This document shows positions 48,873-57,650 of a DNA stretch of 64,000 nucleotides, piece by piece. Origin of the DNA: Pseudomonas sp. Au-Pse12. Lineage in GTDB: Bacteria; Pseudomonadota; Gammaproteobacteria; Pseudomonadales; Pseudomonadaceae. A program made the position numbers and the translations under genes. The notes beneath the pieces are model-generated. The model ran no database searches and had not been told where the DNA came from. It was given only the letters and a program-made list of their open reading frames with translations. The number at the start of each line of letters is the position of its first letter. Positions within the stretch are counted from its first letter, which is position 1. Location: NCBI RefSeq assembly GCF_021341665.1, contig NZ_JAJTTH010000011.1, positions 1 to 64,000 on the forward strand, read 5' to 3'.

Positions 48873-50708
48873 ATGACTCGTTCTCCTTCCAGCCAGCCCG
48901 GCCGTCCTGCGGATGAAGACTTCCTCAAGCAGATGCTGGGGCGGCAAAAGCGCTTGATCGTCGATCGCACCAGTCATTTCGAGGCCAGCGGCCTGCCTTC
49001 GGCCGAGCAACTGGCCGAGACCGTGGCCTTTGCCCCCCAGGACGGCAGCATCTGGCTGTGCGGGCAGCGGATGATGCTGATGCAGGGTTCGGCGTTCGGC
49101 TCCATCCGTCGTGAATTGATCGAGGCCCTGGGCTTCGACAAGGCCCGTGGCCTGATCACGCGCATCGGCTGGCAGGCCGGGGCCCGGGACGCGGCCCAGG
49201 TCAGCGAGCAGTGGCCGGACGGCGATCACGCCAGCCTCTACAGCGCCGGGCCGCGCCTGCACATGCTCGAAGGCATGGTCAATGTTGAGGTGGTGCGCTT
49301 CGAGATCGACTCCAGCATCGGCCATTTCTATTCGGAGTTTCGCTGGCACAACTCCTTGGAAGACGACGAGCACATCGCCGCCTATGGCCTGGGCGGCGAG
49401 CCGGCGTGCTGGATGGAGATCGGCTATGCCAGCGGCTACGCCTCGTCGCTGCTGGGGCGGCTGGTGGTGTTTCGCGAGTTGGAATGCCGCTCGATGGGGC
49501 AGCCGGCCTGTCGGATTGTCGGCAAGCCGGCGCAGCTGTGGGAAGACATCGATGTCGACCTGATGTACCTCGACCCGGGGGATTTTCTCAGCCGCAGCGC
49601 CTATGCCTCGGGGGTGCAGACGCAGGTCGCCGAGCTACCGGTATCGCCCGGCGAACAGCAATTGGTCGGCATCTCGGCGGCCTTTGTGGCCGCCAGCCAG
49701 CTGTTGCAGCGGGTGGCGCCGACCCAGGCCACGGTGCTGCTGACCGGGGAATCGGGGGTGGGCAAGGAGTTGTTCGCGCGCAATCTGCATCAGGCCAGCA
49801 GCCGTCGGCAGCAGCCCCTGGTGGCGCTGAACTGCGCGACCCTGCCGGAAAACCTGGTGGAGGCCGAGTTGTTCGGCGTGGAGCGGGGGGCCTTTACCGG
49901 CGCCGACCGTTCGCGGCCGGGGCGCTTCGAGCGGGCTCATGGCGGCACCTTGTTTCTCGATGAGATCGCCACCCTCAGCCTTTCGGCCCAGAGCAAGATC
50001 CTGCGGGCCTTGCAGGAAGGCGAGATCGAGCGGGTGGGGGGCACCGAACCGCTGCGGGTGGATGTGCGAGTGATCGCGGCGACCAACCTCGACCTGCGGC
50101 GCGAAGTGGAGGCCGGGCGCTTTCGTGAGGACCTGTTCTACCGCCTGAACGTGTTTCCCATTCATCTGCCGCCTCTGCGCGAGCGCCGCGAAGACATTCC
50201 CCTGCTGATGAGCTACTTCCTGCACCGCTTCAGCCAGCGCCACGGGCGTCAGCTGGCGGGCTGCAGCACGCGCTTGGTGAATGCGCTGCTGACTTACCGC
50301 TTCCCCGGCAATATCCGCGAGTTGCAGAACCTCATCGAGCGGGGCGTGATTGCCGCCGGCGACGGTGAAATCATCGATGTGGTGCACCTGAGCGAGGCGG
50401 GGACGCCCCTGGCGGGCGTTGCCATTGGCTTGAATGCCGACGGGCGCCTGGCGCCACCGACGGTGCGTGAGCCTGCGCCCTCTTCAGCGGCGGCCAGGGC
50501 CGCTGAGGCGCCGCTCGAGGAGCCGGAGCTGGCCAGCCTGCAGGCGTTTCTTTCCGGCCGGGCGCCGGCCTTGAGCACGTCGCTGGAAGAGATCGAATTG
50601 CGCCTGGTGCATCTGGCCCTGGAGCGCTCCGGGGGCAACATCACCGCGGCGGCGCAGATGCTTGGCATGAGCCGGGCTCAGGTCAGCTATCGCCTCAAGG
50701 GCCGTTGA
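48873..50708 (+). CDS. Sigma54-dependent activator, XylR/DmpR type (V4R)
   Basis: 611 residues from the ATG at 48873 (TTG at 48867 is the earlier in-frame option). XylR_N sensor domain (about 15-125), V4R domain (about 138-200), linker, AAA+ domain (about 235-460) with Walker A GESGVGKE, the sigma54-contacting GAFTGA (in ERGAFTGADRSR), Walker B GGTLFLDEIA, and a Fis-type HTH at the end (GGNITAAAQMLGMSRAQVSYRL). It senses an aromatic effector directly and activates the divergent pch operon and probably the SphA-like gene. Effector probably p-cresol or a related phenol. Confidence 0.93.
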   Translation: MTRSPSSQPGRPADEDFLKQMLGRQKRLIVDRTSHFEASGLPSAEQLAETVAFAPQDGSIWLCGQRMMLMQGSAFGSIRRELIEALGFDKARGLITRIGWQAGARDAAQVSEQWPDGDHASLYSAGPRLHMLEGMVNVEVVRFEIDSSIGHFYSEFRWHNSLEDDEHIAAYGLGGEPACWMEIGYASGYASSLLGRLVVFRELECRSMGQPACRIVGKPAQLWEDIDVDLMYLDPGDFLSRSAYASGVQTQVAELPVSPGEQQLVGISAAFVAASQLLQRVAPTQATVLLTGESGVGKELFARNLHQASSRRQQPLVALNCATLPENLVEAELFGVERGAFTGADRSRPGRFERAHGGTLFLDEIATLSLSAQSKILRALQEGEIERVGGTEPLRVDVRVIAATNLDLRREVEAGRFREDLFYRLNVFPIHLPPLRERREDIPLLMSYFLHRFSQRHGRQLAGCSTRLVNALLTYRFPGNIRELQNLIERGVIAAGDGEIIDVVHLSEAGTPLAGVAIGLNADGRLAPPTVREPAPSSAAARAAEAPLEEPELASLQAFLSGRAPALSTSLEEIELRLVHLALERSGGNITAAAQMLGMSRAQVSYRLKGR

Positions 50709-50787
50709 ACCGGCCCTCTGCTGCGTTTCGGCAGCAGGGGGCGCGGCGTTCGGCGGTTCAGGGTGCGCTGATTCAGAGGGTGTTGAC

Positions 50788-51723
50788 TCAGAGCGCGGTG
50801 GTGAATTTCAGCCAGTAGGTCTGGCCCTCGGCGCGGTTGCGTACCGCCGATTCGTCCTGCCATTTGGCGCTCAGCGACCAGCCGCTCTTGCTCTGAAATT
50901 GCACCGCCGGGCCGATGGAGAACGAGCGTCCGCGATTGCCATCACTGGCTTGCACCTGGGCCGCGGCGGCGCAATCGGCGACGCTGCACTTGTCGTCGCT
51001 GATCTGCTGATAGGCGTGCCCGCCGACGCCGATCACCCAGCCATTGCCCAGCCCCCAGCCGAGGCTGTAGTCGGCGTGCAGCTCGCGTCCGGACTGATAG
51101 TGGGTGGCGCGGTTTTCGAAGTTGTAGTCGTGCATCAGGCGCACATCGGCGTTGAAGCCCTGCGGGTCGGTGTAGGTCATGGCATACACCGCTTGCACGG
51201 TGTAGTAGTGGTTGCCCAGATTGATCAGGTCGTCCTTGTCGTATTCGCCCCCGCTGGGCAGCACGAAATCGACCCCCAGGGCACTGTGGAACTTGTCGCT
51301 GTGATGAAAGCCCAGCACCGGGCCGAGGTGGGCGTCGCCTATCCCGCGCTTGTGATCGTGGGGGCCGTTCTTGATGTTCAGGCGCATGTCGTTGAGGGGC
51401 AGCAGGGCGTGGAAACCGAGATTGCCCCCCAGCACCTCTTGCTCGGTGACCCAGACAAAACGTGGCACCACGCTGGTGACGCGCAAGTCGATGCTGGCCG
51501 CGCGGTGGCCCGCGTTGTCCCGCAGGCTGTCGGCCAGGTAGTTGCCGACGAAGACCTGGGCATAGGTGCCGGGCGGCGGCAGGATGCCCATGCCGTAGAG
51601 TTCGATGCCCATGGGCCAGGAGGACACGCCGCCTTCGCTGGCTTGCACCCATGAAGTGTGGGCGCCAAACAGCAGGCTGGAGGTGAGTGCAAGGGCGCGC
51701 AGGCGCGAGGAGGTCTGATGCAT
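50788..51723 (-). CDS. Phenol_MetA_deg / SphA-like outer membrane protein
   Basis: 311 residues. Signal peptide to about residue 28 (SSLLFGAHTSWVQA), then beta-barrel pattern characteristic of the MetA-pathway family (MGILPPPGTYAQVFVGNYLADSL, LPSGGEYDKDDLINLGNHYYTVQ, YWLKFTTAL end). Members form outer membrane channels in aromatic degradation clusters. Two Cys (in DDKCSVADC) may form a disulfide. Its -24/-12 promoter resembles that of the pch operon, linking it to the V4R activator. Confidence 0.85.
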   Translation of the reverse strand: MHQTSSRLRALALTSSLLFGAHTSWVQASEGGVSSWPMGIELYGMGILPPPGTYAQVFVGNYLADSLRDNAGHRAASIDLRVTSVVPRFVWVTEQEVLGGNLGFHALLPLNDMRLNIKNGPHDHKRGIGDAHLGPVLGFHHSDKFHSALGVDFVLPSGGEYDKDDLINLGNHYYTVQAVYAMTYTDPQGFNADVRLMHDYNFENRATHYQSGRELHADYSLGWGLGNGWVIGVGGHAYQQISDDKCSVADCAAAAQVQASDGNRGRSFSIGPAVQFQSKSGWSLSAKWQDESAVRNRAEGQTYWLKFTTAL

Positions 51724-51791
51724 GAGAAGGTCTGCCTTATTGTTATGGGAGCGCTGGCAGGAGGAGGGCTCCTGACGCGCCGACAGAGCGT

Positions 51792-51807
51792 CTCAACTAG
51801 CGTGCCA
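51792..51807 (-). promoter_or_regulatory. Sigma54 (-24/-12) promoter of the SphA-like gene
   Basis: Minus strand TGGCACGCTAGTTGAG: GG-N10-GA, with the same TGGCACGNTAGTTG core as at 48589-48604. An IHF-like AATCAATAAGATA at 51836-51848 lies 29 bp upstream of it. 69 bp before the start codon. Confidence 0.6.
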
Positions 51808-51835
51808 ATCCGTTGTTTTTTAATTTATCGTTTTA

Positions 51836-51848
51836 AATCAATAAGATA
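51836..51848 (+). promoter_or_regulatory. IHF-like site near the second sigma54 promoter
   Basis: AATCAATAAGATA matches WATCAANNNNTTR except at one base of TTR. The surrounding AAATCAAT corresponds in position to the site at 48634-48646. Confidence 0.35.
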
Positions 51849-51942
51849 AGTTGTTTTTGCGACAGGGTTGGCGACCGCCATCGGCGGCGTGTGGCGAGAT
51901 TTGTTAAGAGAAATCGGCGAGCTGCACAAAACTCGCGCCGGC

Positions 51943-52833
51943 TCAGCGACCGCTGGGGTCTTGCCCTGCACTCTGGCGGAAGGCATTGGGCGTCTGCCCG
52001 CTGAGGCGCTTGAAGAAGCGTGAGAAGTAGGTCGGGTCACTGAACCCCAGGTTATCCGACAGCTGGCTGATGCTGATGTTGGTGTAGATCAGCCCGCGCT
52101 TGGCTTCCAGCATCAGGCGCTGGTGGAGGATCTGCAGCGCGCTCTGCCCGGCCAGTTGCCGGCACAGGGTATTGAGGTGGACGCTGGACAGGCCGATGCG
52201 ATGGGCCAGGGATTCCACCGTGGGGTGTTCCTGATAGTGCCGCTCCACCAGCTTGATGAAGTGCCCCAGCAGGTGCTGATTGCGCTCGCCGCGGTTGCTC
52301 GGCGGGGTGTTCTGCTGGCCACGCCGACTGATCCACACCACCAGCACGTTGACCAGCGAATGCAGCAACAGATCGCGGGCCGCGGCGCTGCCTTCGTATT
52401 CATCCATCAGCGCCTTGAACAGGGTGTTGAGGCTGTGGCGGTCACGGCCCACCGGGTAGCAGGCGCAAGACGCGAGCACGGACAGGGGCGCCCCCAGTTG
52501 CGCTTCCAACTGGGCCACTAGAGGCGCGCCTAGGGTCAGCACGTACCCCTGGATGTTTTCCGAGAACTGAAAGCCGTGGACCATCAGCGGCGGCACCACC
52601 TGGATCGATGCTTCGCGCACGTCCTGGCGCCGTCCTTCGACTTCCACCAGGGCCTGGCCGCGCTGCACATAGAGCAACTGGTAGAGATCGGCGTGACGGT
52701 GCGGCTTGATCTCCCAATGGTGCAGGCTGCTGCGCTTGGGGATGGATTCGCAGTGCAGCAGGTCCGGGGTCGGCCAGGCCTGGTTCTCTCCATAGAGCTT
52801 GAACACCGGGATGCTGGAGCGGCTGGCTTTCAT
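51943..52833 (-). CDS. AraC family regulator of pobA (PobC-type)
   Basis: 296 residues. N-terminal ligand-binding cupin (WEIKPHRHADLYQLLYVQRGQALVEVEGRRQ) and C-terminal double HTH (LAHRIGLSSVHLNTLCRQLAG, ISQLSDNLGFSDPTYFSRFFKRLSGQTPNAFR). Pseudomonads control pobA with an AraC-type protein (PobC) rather than the IclR-type PobR of Acinetobacter. Divergent from pobA with 191 bp between; effector is likely 4-hydroxybenzoate. Confidence 0.88.
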   Translation of the reverse strand: MKASRSSIPVFKLYGENQAWPTPDLLHCESIPKRSSLHHWEIKPHRHADLYQLLYVQRGQALVEVEGRRQDVREASIQVVPPLMVHGFQFSENIQGYVLTLGAPLVAQLEAQLGAPLSVLASCACYPVGRDRHSLNTLFKALMDEYEGSAAARDLLLHSLVNVLVVWISRRGQQNTPPSNRGERNQHLLGHFIKLVERHYQEHPTVESLAHRIGLSSVHLNTLCRQLAGQSALQILHQRLMLEAKRGLIYTNISISQLSDNLGFSDPTYFSRFFKRLSGQTPNAFRQSAGQDPSGR

Positions 52834-52895
52834 CGGAGGCGACCTTGGGCAGTGGTTGGCTGGAGCGCTCGATAATCGAACGCTGTTTTCAAAAG

Positions 52896-52951
52896 TGCAT
52901 TTTTATGACGGTTAATCACCATTTATTGCGGTTTTTGTCGGCAAAAATGCA
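52896..52951. promoter_or_regulatory. Inverted repeats in the pobA-regulator intergenic region
   Basis: TGCATTTTT (52896-52904) and AAAAATGCA (52943-52951) are exact inverted arms; a second small dyad TTTTTG-TCGG-CAAAAA sits next to the right arm (about 52932-52947). Candidate binding sites of the AraC-type regulator; inference. Confidence 0.4.
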
Positions 52952-53024
52952 GGGGTACAACAATAACCATAAATTCCGGATTTCGCCTGCACGGTGACTG
53001 GAATGCCCTTATGAGACGACAACA

Positions 53025-54212
53025 ATGAAAACTCAGGTTGCGATTATCGGCGCCGGACCTTCCGGCCTTCTGCTGGGCCAACTGCTGCACAAGGCCGGCA
53101 TCGACACGGTGATTGTCGAGCGCCAGACCCCGGATTACGTGCTCGGCCGCATCCGCGCCGGGGTGCTCGAACAGGGCACCGTGGACATGCTGCGCGAGGC
53201 CGGTGTGGCCCAGCGCATGGACGCCGAAGGCCTGGTTCACGAAGGGGTGGAACTGTTGATGGGCGGCAAGCGCGTGCGCATCGACCTCAAGGCCCTGACC
53301 GGTGGCAAGACGGTGATGGTCTACGGCCAGACCGAAGTCACCCGTGACCTGATGGAGGCCCGCGCGGCCAGCGGGGCGCCGATCATCTACTCGGCGGACA
53401 AGGTGCAGCCCCACGATATGAAGGGCGCACAGCCCTACCTCACCTATGAAAAGGACGGCCAGCAACACCGCATCGACTGCGACTACATCGCCGGCTGCGA
53501 CGGTTTTCATGGCGTGGCACGCAAGAGCATTCCGGAGCAGGTGCTGACTCACTACGAGCGCGAGTACCCCTTCGGCTGGCTGGGGCTGTTGTCCGATACC
53601 CCGCCGGTCAACCATGAGCTGATCTATGGCCAGCATGAGCGCGGCTTTGTGCTGTGCAGCCAGCGCTCCCTGACTCGCAGCCGCTACTACCTGCAAGTGC
53701 CACTGAGCGACCAGGTCGAAGACTGGTCCGACGAGCGCTTCTGGAATGAGCTCAAGGCCCGTCTGCCGGCGGACGTGGCGGCGGATCTGGTGACCGGGCC
53801 AGCACTGGAGAAAAGCATCGCGCCGCTGCGCAGCTACGTGGTGGAGCCGATGCAGTACGGCAAGCTGTTCCTGGTCGGCGACGCTGCGCACATCGTCCCG
53901 CCCACTGGCGCCAAGGGCCTGAACCTGGCGGCTTCCGACGTGTGCTACCTGTACCGGATCCTGGTCAAGGTGTACCGCGAGGGGCGTACCGAACTGCTGG
54001 ACAAGTACTCCGAGCTGGCCTTGCGTCGGGTCTGGAAGGGCGAGCGTTTCAGCTGGTTCATGACCAACCTGCTGCACGATTTCGGCGAGCACCAGGACGC
54101 CTGGGACCACAAGATGCAGCAGGCCGATCGTGAGTATTTCCTCAATTCCCACGCGGGCCTGGTGAACATTGCCGAGAACTATGTGGGCCTGCCTTACGAA
54201 GACGTCTGCTGA
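53025..54212 (+). CDS. pobA: 4-hydroxybenzoate 3-monooxygenase
   Basis: 395 residues, the usual length. FAD site GAGPSGLLLG (residues 8-17), the DG-type motif CDYIAGCDGFHGVAR (about 153-167) and FLVGDAAHIVPPTGAKGLNLA (about 285-305). It hydroxylates 4-hydroxybenzoate to protocatechuate with NADPH and O2 in the cytoplasm. It follows the PCMH pathway gene cluster and completes the route from p-cresol. Weak ribosome site (GAGACGACAACA). Confidence 0.95.
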   Translation: MKTQVAIIGAGPSGLLLGQLLHKAGIDTVIVERQTPDYVLGRIRAGVLEQGTVDMLREAGVAQRMDAEGLVHEGVELLMGGKRVRIDLKALTGGKTVMVYGQTEVTRDLMEARAASGAPIIYSADKVQPHDMKGAQPYLTYEKDGQQHRIDCDYIAGCDGFHGVARKSIPEQVLTHYEREYPFGWLGLLSDTPPVNHELIYGQHERGFVLCSQRSLTRSRYYLQVPLSDQVEDWSDERFWNELKARLPADVAADLVTGPALEKSIAPLRSYVVEPMQYGKLFLVGDAAHIVPPTGAKGLNLAASDVCYLYRILVKVYREGRTELLDKYSELALRRVWKGERFSWFMTNLLHDFGEHQDAWDHKMQQADREYFLNSHAGLVNIAENYVGLPYEDVC

Positions 54213-54330
54213 GCCTTCGGCGTTGTCAGCATCGGCCTTGGAACCGCTCGCGAACGGGGGTGGTGGCGGGGCCGTGTTTGCACATGGGCACGGGCCGAAA
54301 TGTATCGGTCGAGAAACATTCCTATTTCTA

Positions 54331-54349
54331 AATGATATTTATTAGCATT
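54331..54349. promoter_or_regulatory. Fur box upstream of the second TonB receptor
   Basis: AATGATATTTATTAGCATT is close to the 19-bp Fur consensus, with AATGATA/TAGCATT as the dyad. It ends 65 bp before the start codon. The 5' leader also contains a small hairpin TGCACC-ACCAA-GGTGCA at about 54374-54390. Confidence 0.7.
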
Positions 54350-54414
54350 ACACTTCGATCCCCTCTCCCTTGATGCACCACCAAGGTGCATTGAATCGAC
54401 AAGGATCGTTTGTC

Positions 54415-56469
54415 ATGAAAGTCAGCTCCTGCCTGTTCAATTCGCTTCTGCTCAGCGCCGGTGTCGGTCTGTTGGCTCCGCTGGCGCAGGCTGGCGAGAC
54501 TGCTGAAGAGGCCACGTCGGCGCCGCTGGCACTGGACACAGCCTTCGTTACCGCCTCCGGTGGCGCTACGGATCTCAAGGATGCCCCGGCCAGCGTCAGC
54601 GTCATTACCCGTGAGGAAATCGAGCGCCAGCCGGTCTACGACCTCAACACCCTGCTGCGCCGGGTGCCGGGAGTGACCGGTGGTTTCGGCCCGGTGGGCG
54701 AGCAGTCGAAGATCAAGCTGCGGGGCCTGGACGACAAGTACACGCTGATTCTGGTGGACGGCAAGCGCGTCGGCAGCTCCGCCGACCTGAGTTATCGTCG
54801 CGACCTGGCGCGCCAGGACCTGAACTGGATCTCGCCGAACATGATCGAGCGCATCGAGATCGTGCGGGGGCCGATGTCATCGCTGTATGGCTCGGACGCC
54901 ATGGGCGGGGTGATCAACATCATCACGCGCAAGGTCTCGCGGACCTGGACCGGTTCGGCCAGCACCAACATCACCGTGCCCAAGGACTCCGACCGGGGCC
55001 AGACCACCCAGTACAGCGTCAATGCGGCGGGCCCGTTGACCGAATCCCTGGGCCTGCGCCTGGGCGCCAACGTTACGCGGCGGGCAGCGGATGAGGTCGC
55101 GGCGCGGCGCGATGCCCAGGGCGACTTCATGTACGACGACGGCGCCGGCGGCTCCAAGGACCAGAGCGTCAATGCCCTGCTGGACTGGCAGATCAACGAA
55201 GCGCAGAGCCTGTCCTTCGAGGCGGTGCATGGCGTTGAGCATGCCTGGTCGTCGAAGAAGACCTTTGGTGATTGGGACGAAACCGTTGGTGGCGCCTTCG
55301 GCCCCAGCCGGCTGACCCGCGACAGCTACATCCTGTCCCACAGCGGCGATTGGAGTTTCGGCACCTCCAAGCTCGATGCCTACCTGAACAAGTACCGCAA
55401 TGACCTGGATGTGGGTAAGGCCAACTCCGAAGAGAAGATCGTCGAGGGCAGCCTCAACATGCCCTTCGAACTGCTGGTGGACCAGCGCCTGACGCTGGGC
55501 GGGCAATGGAAGCGTGAGGAACTGACCAACACCAATACCCTTGGCACCGTGCCCGTGGATTACCAGGGCACGCCGGTCAATGGCTCGACCTTGAAGGGCG
55601 ATTATTCGGCGGCCTTTATCGAGGATGAACTGTTCCTGCTGGACAACCTGTCCCTGACCCTGGGCAACCGTTTCGACCACAGCGACAAGTACGGCAACCA
55701 CAACAGTCCGCGGGCTTACGTGGTCTATCACCCGCATCCGGACTGGACCGTGCGCGGCGGTGTTTCCAAGGGTTTTCGTGCGCCGAGCCTGAAGGAAGGC
55801 AGTGCGGGAGCGGCGACCGAGTCCGGTGGCCGTGGTTGCGGCTCCTTGCGTCCGCTGGGTTATGGCGGCGGCAGTTGCTGGATGGCGGGCAACCCGAACC
55901 TGATGCCGGAAACCAGCACCAACAAGGAAATCGGCCTGTCGTTCGATCATGACGGCTGGGAAGCCGGCCTGACCTACTTCCACACCGATTTCACCGACAA
56001 GATCGAATACGGCCCGCTGGGTAAGTTTCAGGGCCGCTGGTGGACCATGCTGGAAAACGTCGACAAGGCCCGCACCCGTGGCTGGGAAGGCACCGCCCGG
56101 GTGCCGCTGGGTGATTCCGTGACGTGGCGCACCAACGCTACCTACATGCTGGAAAGCAGGAACCTGAGCACCGGCGAAGATCTGATCAGCTCGCCCAAGC
56201 TGTCGGCATTCAGCGCGCTGGACTGGCAGATCAACGACCGTTTGAGCACCGAACTGTCGGCGCAGCACGTCGGTAAGCAGCGGGGCATGGGCAATGACTT
56301 CGTGCAGTCCTACACCACCTACGACCTGACGGCGAATCTGGCGGTGACCCAGTGGCTGACGCTGAACGGCGGGGTACAGAACCTGATGGACAAGGACCTG
56401 CGAGACGGATCGACCAACTTCTACGTGCCCGGACGGGCGTTCTTCGCGGGGGCGACCACTTACTTCTAG
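54415..56469 (+). CDS. TonB-dependent receptor (CirA/PfeA type)
   Basis: 684 residues from the ATG at 54415 (AAGGA 9 nt upstream). Signal peptide to about residue 25 (GVGLLAPLAQA), TonB-box-like LDTAFVTAS, plug (about 45-160) with PASVSVITREEIERQPVYDLNTLLRRVPG and MSSLYGSDAMGGVINIIT, then barrel ending AFFAGATTYF with terminal Phe. No STN signalling domain, so unlike the receptor at 32080 it needs no sigma factor and is controlled by its Fur box. Similar to catecholate siderophore receptors; ligand not certain. Confidence 0.9.
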   Translation: MKVSSCLFNSLLLSAGVGLLAPLAQAGETAEEATSAPLALDTAFVTASGGATDLKDAPASVSVITREEIERQPVYDLNTLLRRVPGVTGGFGPVGEQSKIKLRGLDDKYTLILVDGKRVGSSADLSYRRDLARQDLNWISPNMIERIEIVRGPMSSLYGSDAMGGVINIITRKVSRTWTGSASTNITVPKDSDRGQTTQYSVNAAGPLTESLGLRLGANVTRRAADEVAARRDAQGDFMYDDGAGGSKDQSVNALLDWQINEAQSLSFEAVHGVEHAWSSKKTFGDWDETVGGAFGPSRLTRDSYILSHSGDWSFGTSKLDAYLNKYRNDLDVGKANSEEKIVEGSLNMPFELLVDQRLTLGGQWKREELTNTNTLGTVPVDYQGTPVNGSTLKGDYSAAFIEDELFLLDNLSLTLGNRFDHSDKYGNHNSPRAYVVYHPHPDWTVRGGVSKGFRAPSLKEGSAGAATESGGRGCGSLRPLGYGGGSCWMAGNPNLMPETSTNKEIGLSFDHDGWEAGLTYFHTDFTDKIEYGPLGKFQGRWWTMLENVDKARTRGWEGTARVPLGDSVTWRTNATYMLESRNLSTGEDLISSPKLSAFSALDWQINDRLSTELSAQHVGKQRGMGNDFVQSYTTYDLTANLAVTQWLTLNGGVQNLMDKDLRDGSTNFYVPGRAFFAGATTYF

Positions 56470-56491
56470 GCCGCTGGATGAAGCGGGGGAA

Positions 56492-56520
56492 TCAGCCCCA
56501 TTGCCAGGCAATGGGGCTGA
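56492..56520. terminator. Hairpin between convergent receptor and ychF genes
   Basis: TCAGCCCCATTG-CCAGG-CAATGGGGCTGA, a perfect 12-bp stem in the 57-bp gap between two stop codons. No long T tract; may act on both strands. Confidence 0.6.
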
Positions 56521-56526
56521 AGGGGA

Positions 56527-57627
56527 TTAAACGTTGAAGCGGAAGTGCATCACGTCGCCATCCTTGACGATGTATTCCTTGCCTTCCAGGCGCCATTTAC
56601 CGGCTTCCTTGGCACCGGCTTCACCCTTGAACTGGATGAAGTCGTTGTAGGCGATGACCTCGGCGCGGATGAAGCCTTTCTCGAAGTCGGTGTGGATCAC
56701 GGCGGCCGCTTGTGGCGCGGTGGCGCCGACGCGCACGGTCCAGGCGCGGACTTCCTTCACCCCGGCGGTGAAGTAGGTCTGCAGGTTGAGCATTTCGTAG
56801 CCAGCGCGAATCACCCGGTTCAGGCCAGGCTCTTCCAGGCCCAGGGCCTCGAGGAACATGTCCTTTTCTTCGCCGTCTTCAAGCTCGGCGATTTCCGCTT
56901 CGATCTTGTTGCACACCGGCACCACCATGGCGCCTTCTTCTTCGGCGATGGCCTTGACCACGTCCAGCAGCGGGTTGTTCTCGAAGCCGTCTTCGGCAAC
57001 GTTGGCGATGTACATCACCGGCTTGGTGGTCAGCAGGTGGAAGCCACGGATGATCAGCTTCTCGTCGCTGCTCATGTCCTTCATCAGGCTGCGGGCCGGC
57101 TTGCCTTCGGTGAAGTGGGCAATCAGCTGCTCCAGCAGGGCTTTCTGGGCCACCGCATCCTTGTCACCGCCCTTGGCGTTGCGAGCGACTTTCTGCAGCT
57201 GTTTCTCGCAGCTGTCGAGGTCGGCGAAGATCAGTTCCAGGTCGATGATCTCGATGTCGCGCTTGGGGTCGACGCTGTTGGACACGTGGATCACGTTGTC
57301 GTCTTCGAAGCAGCGAACCACGTGGGCAATGGCATCGGTTTCGCGGATGTTGGCCAGGAACTTGTTACCCAGGCCTTCACCTTTCGAGGCACCGGCCACC
57401 AGGCCGGCGATGTCGACGAACTCCATGGTGGTCGGCAGCACGCGCTCCGGCACGACGATCGCCGCCAGGGCATCCAGGCGCGGGTCGGGCATCGGCACGA
57501 TACCGCTGTTGGGCTCGATGGTGCAGAAGGGGAAGTTCTCGGCCGCGATCCCGGATTTGGTCAGGGCGTTGAACAGGGTGGACTTGCCGACGTTAGGCAG
57601 GCCGACGATGCCGCAATTGAATCCCAT
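56527..57627 (-). CDS. ychF: Redox-regulated ATPase / ribosome-binding GTPase-like YchF
   Basis: 366 residues from the ATG at 57627 (MGFNCGIVGLPNVGKSTLFNALTK; the frame extends to 57693 without similarity). G1 loop GLPNVGKST, G3 DIAGLV, Obg-like coiled hairpin, and a C-terminal TGS domain (about 280-366, ending KEYIVKDGDVMHFRFNV). YchF prefers ATP and binds ribosomes and catalase-type stress factors. Follows pth by 23 bp on the same strand. Confidence 0.95.
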   Translation of the reverse strand: MGFNCGIVGLPNVGKSTLFNALTKSGIAAENFPFCTIEPNSGIVPMPDPRLDALAAIVVPERVLPTTMEFVDIAGLVAGASKGEGLGNKFLANIRETDAIAHVVRCFEDDNVIHVSNSVDPKRDIEIIDLELIFADLDSCEKQLQKVARNAKGGDKDAVAQKALLEQLIAHFTEGKPARSLMKDMSSDEKLIIRGFHLLTTKPVMYIANVAEDGFENNPLLDVVKAIAEEEGAMVVPVCNKIEAEIAELEDGEEKDMFLEALGLEEPGLNRVIRAGYEMLNLQTYFTAGVKEVRAWTVRVGATAPQAAAVIHTDFEKGFIRAEVIAYNDFIQFKGEAGAKEAGKWRLEGKEYIVKDGDVMHFRFNV

Positions 57628-57650
57628 GGTGTATTCCCCGAGGAGTAGAG

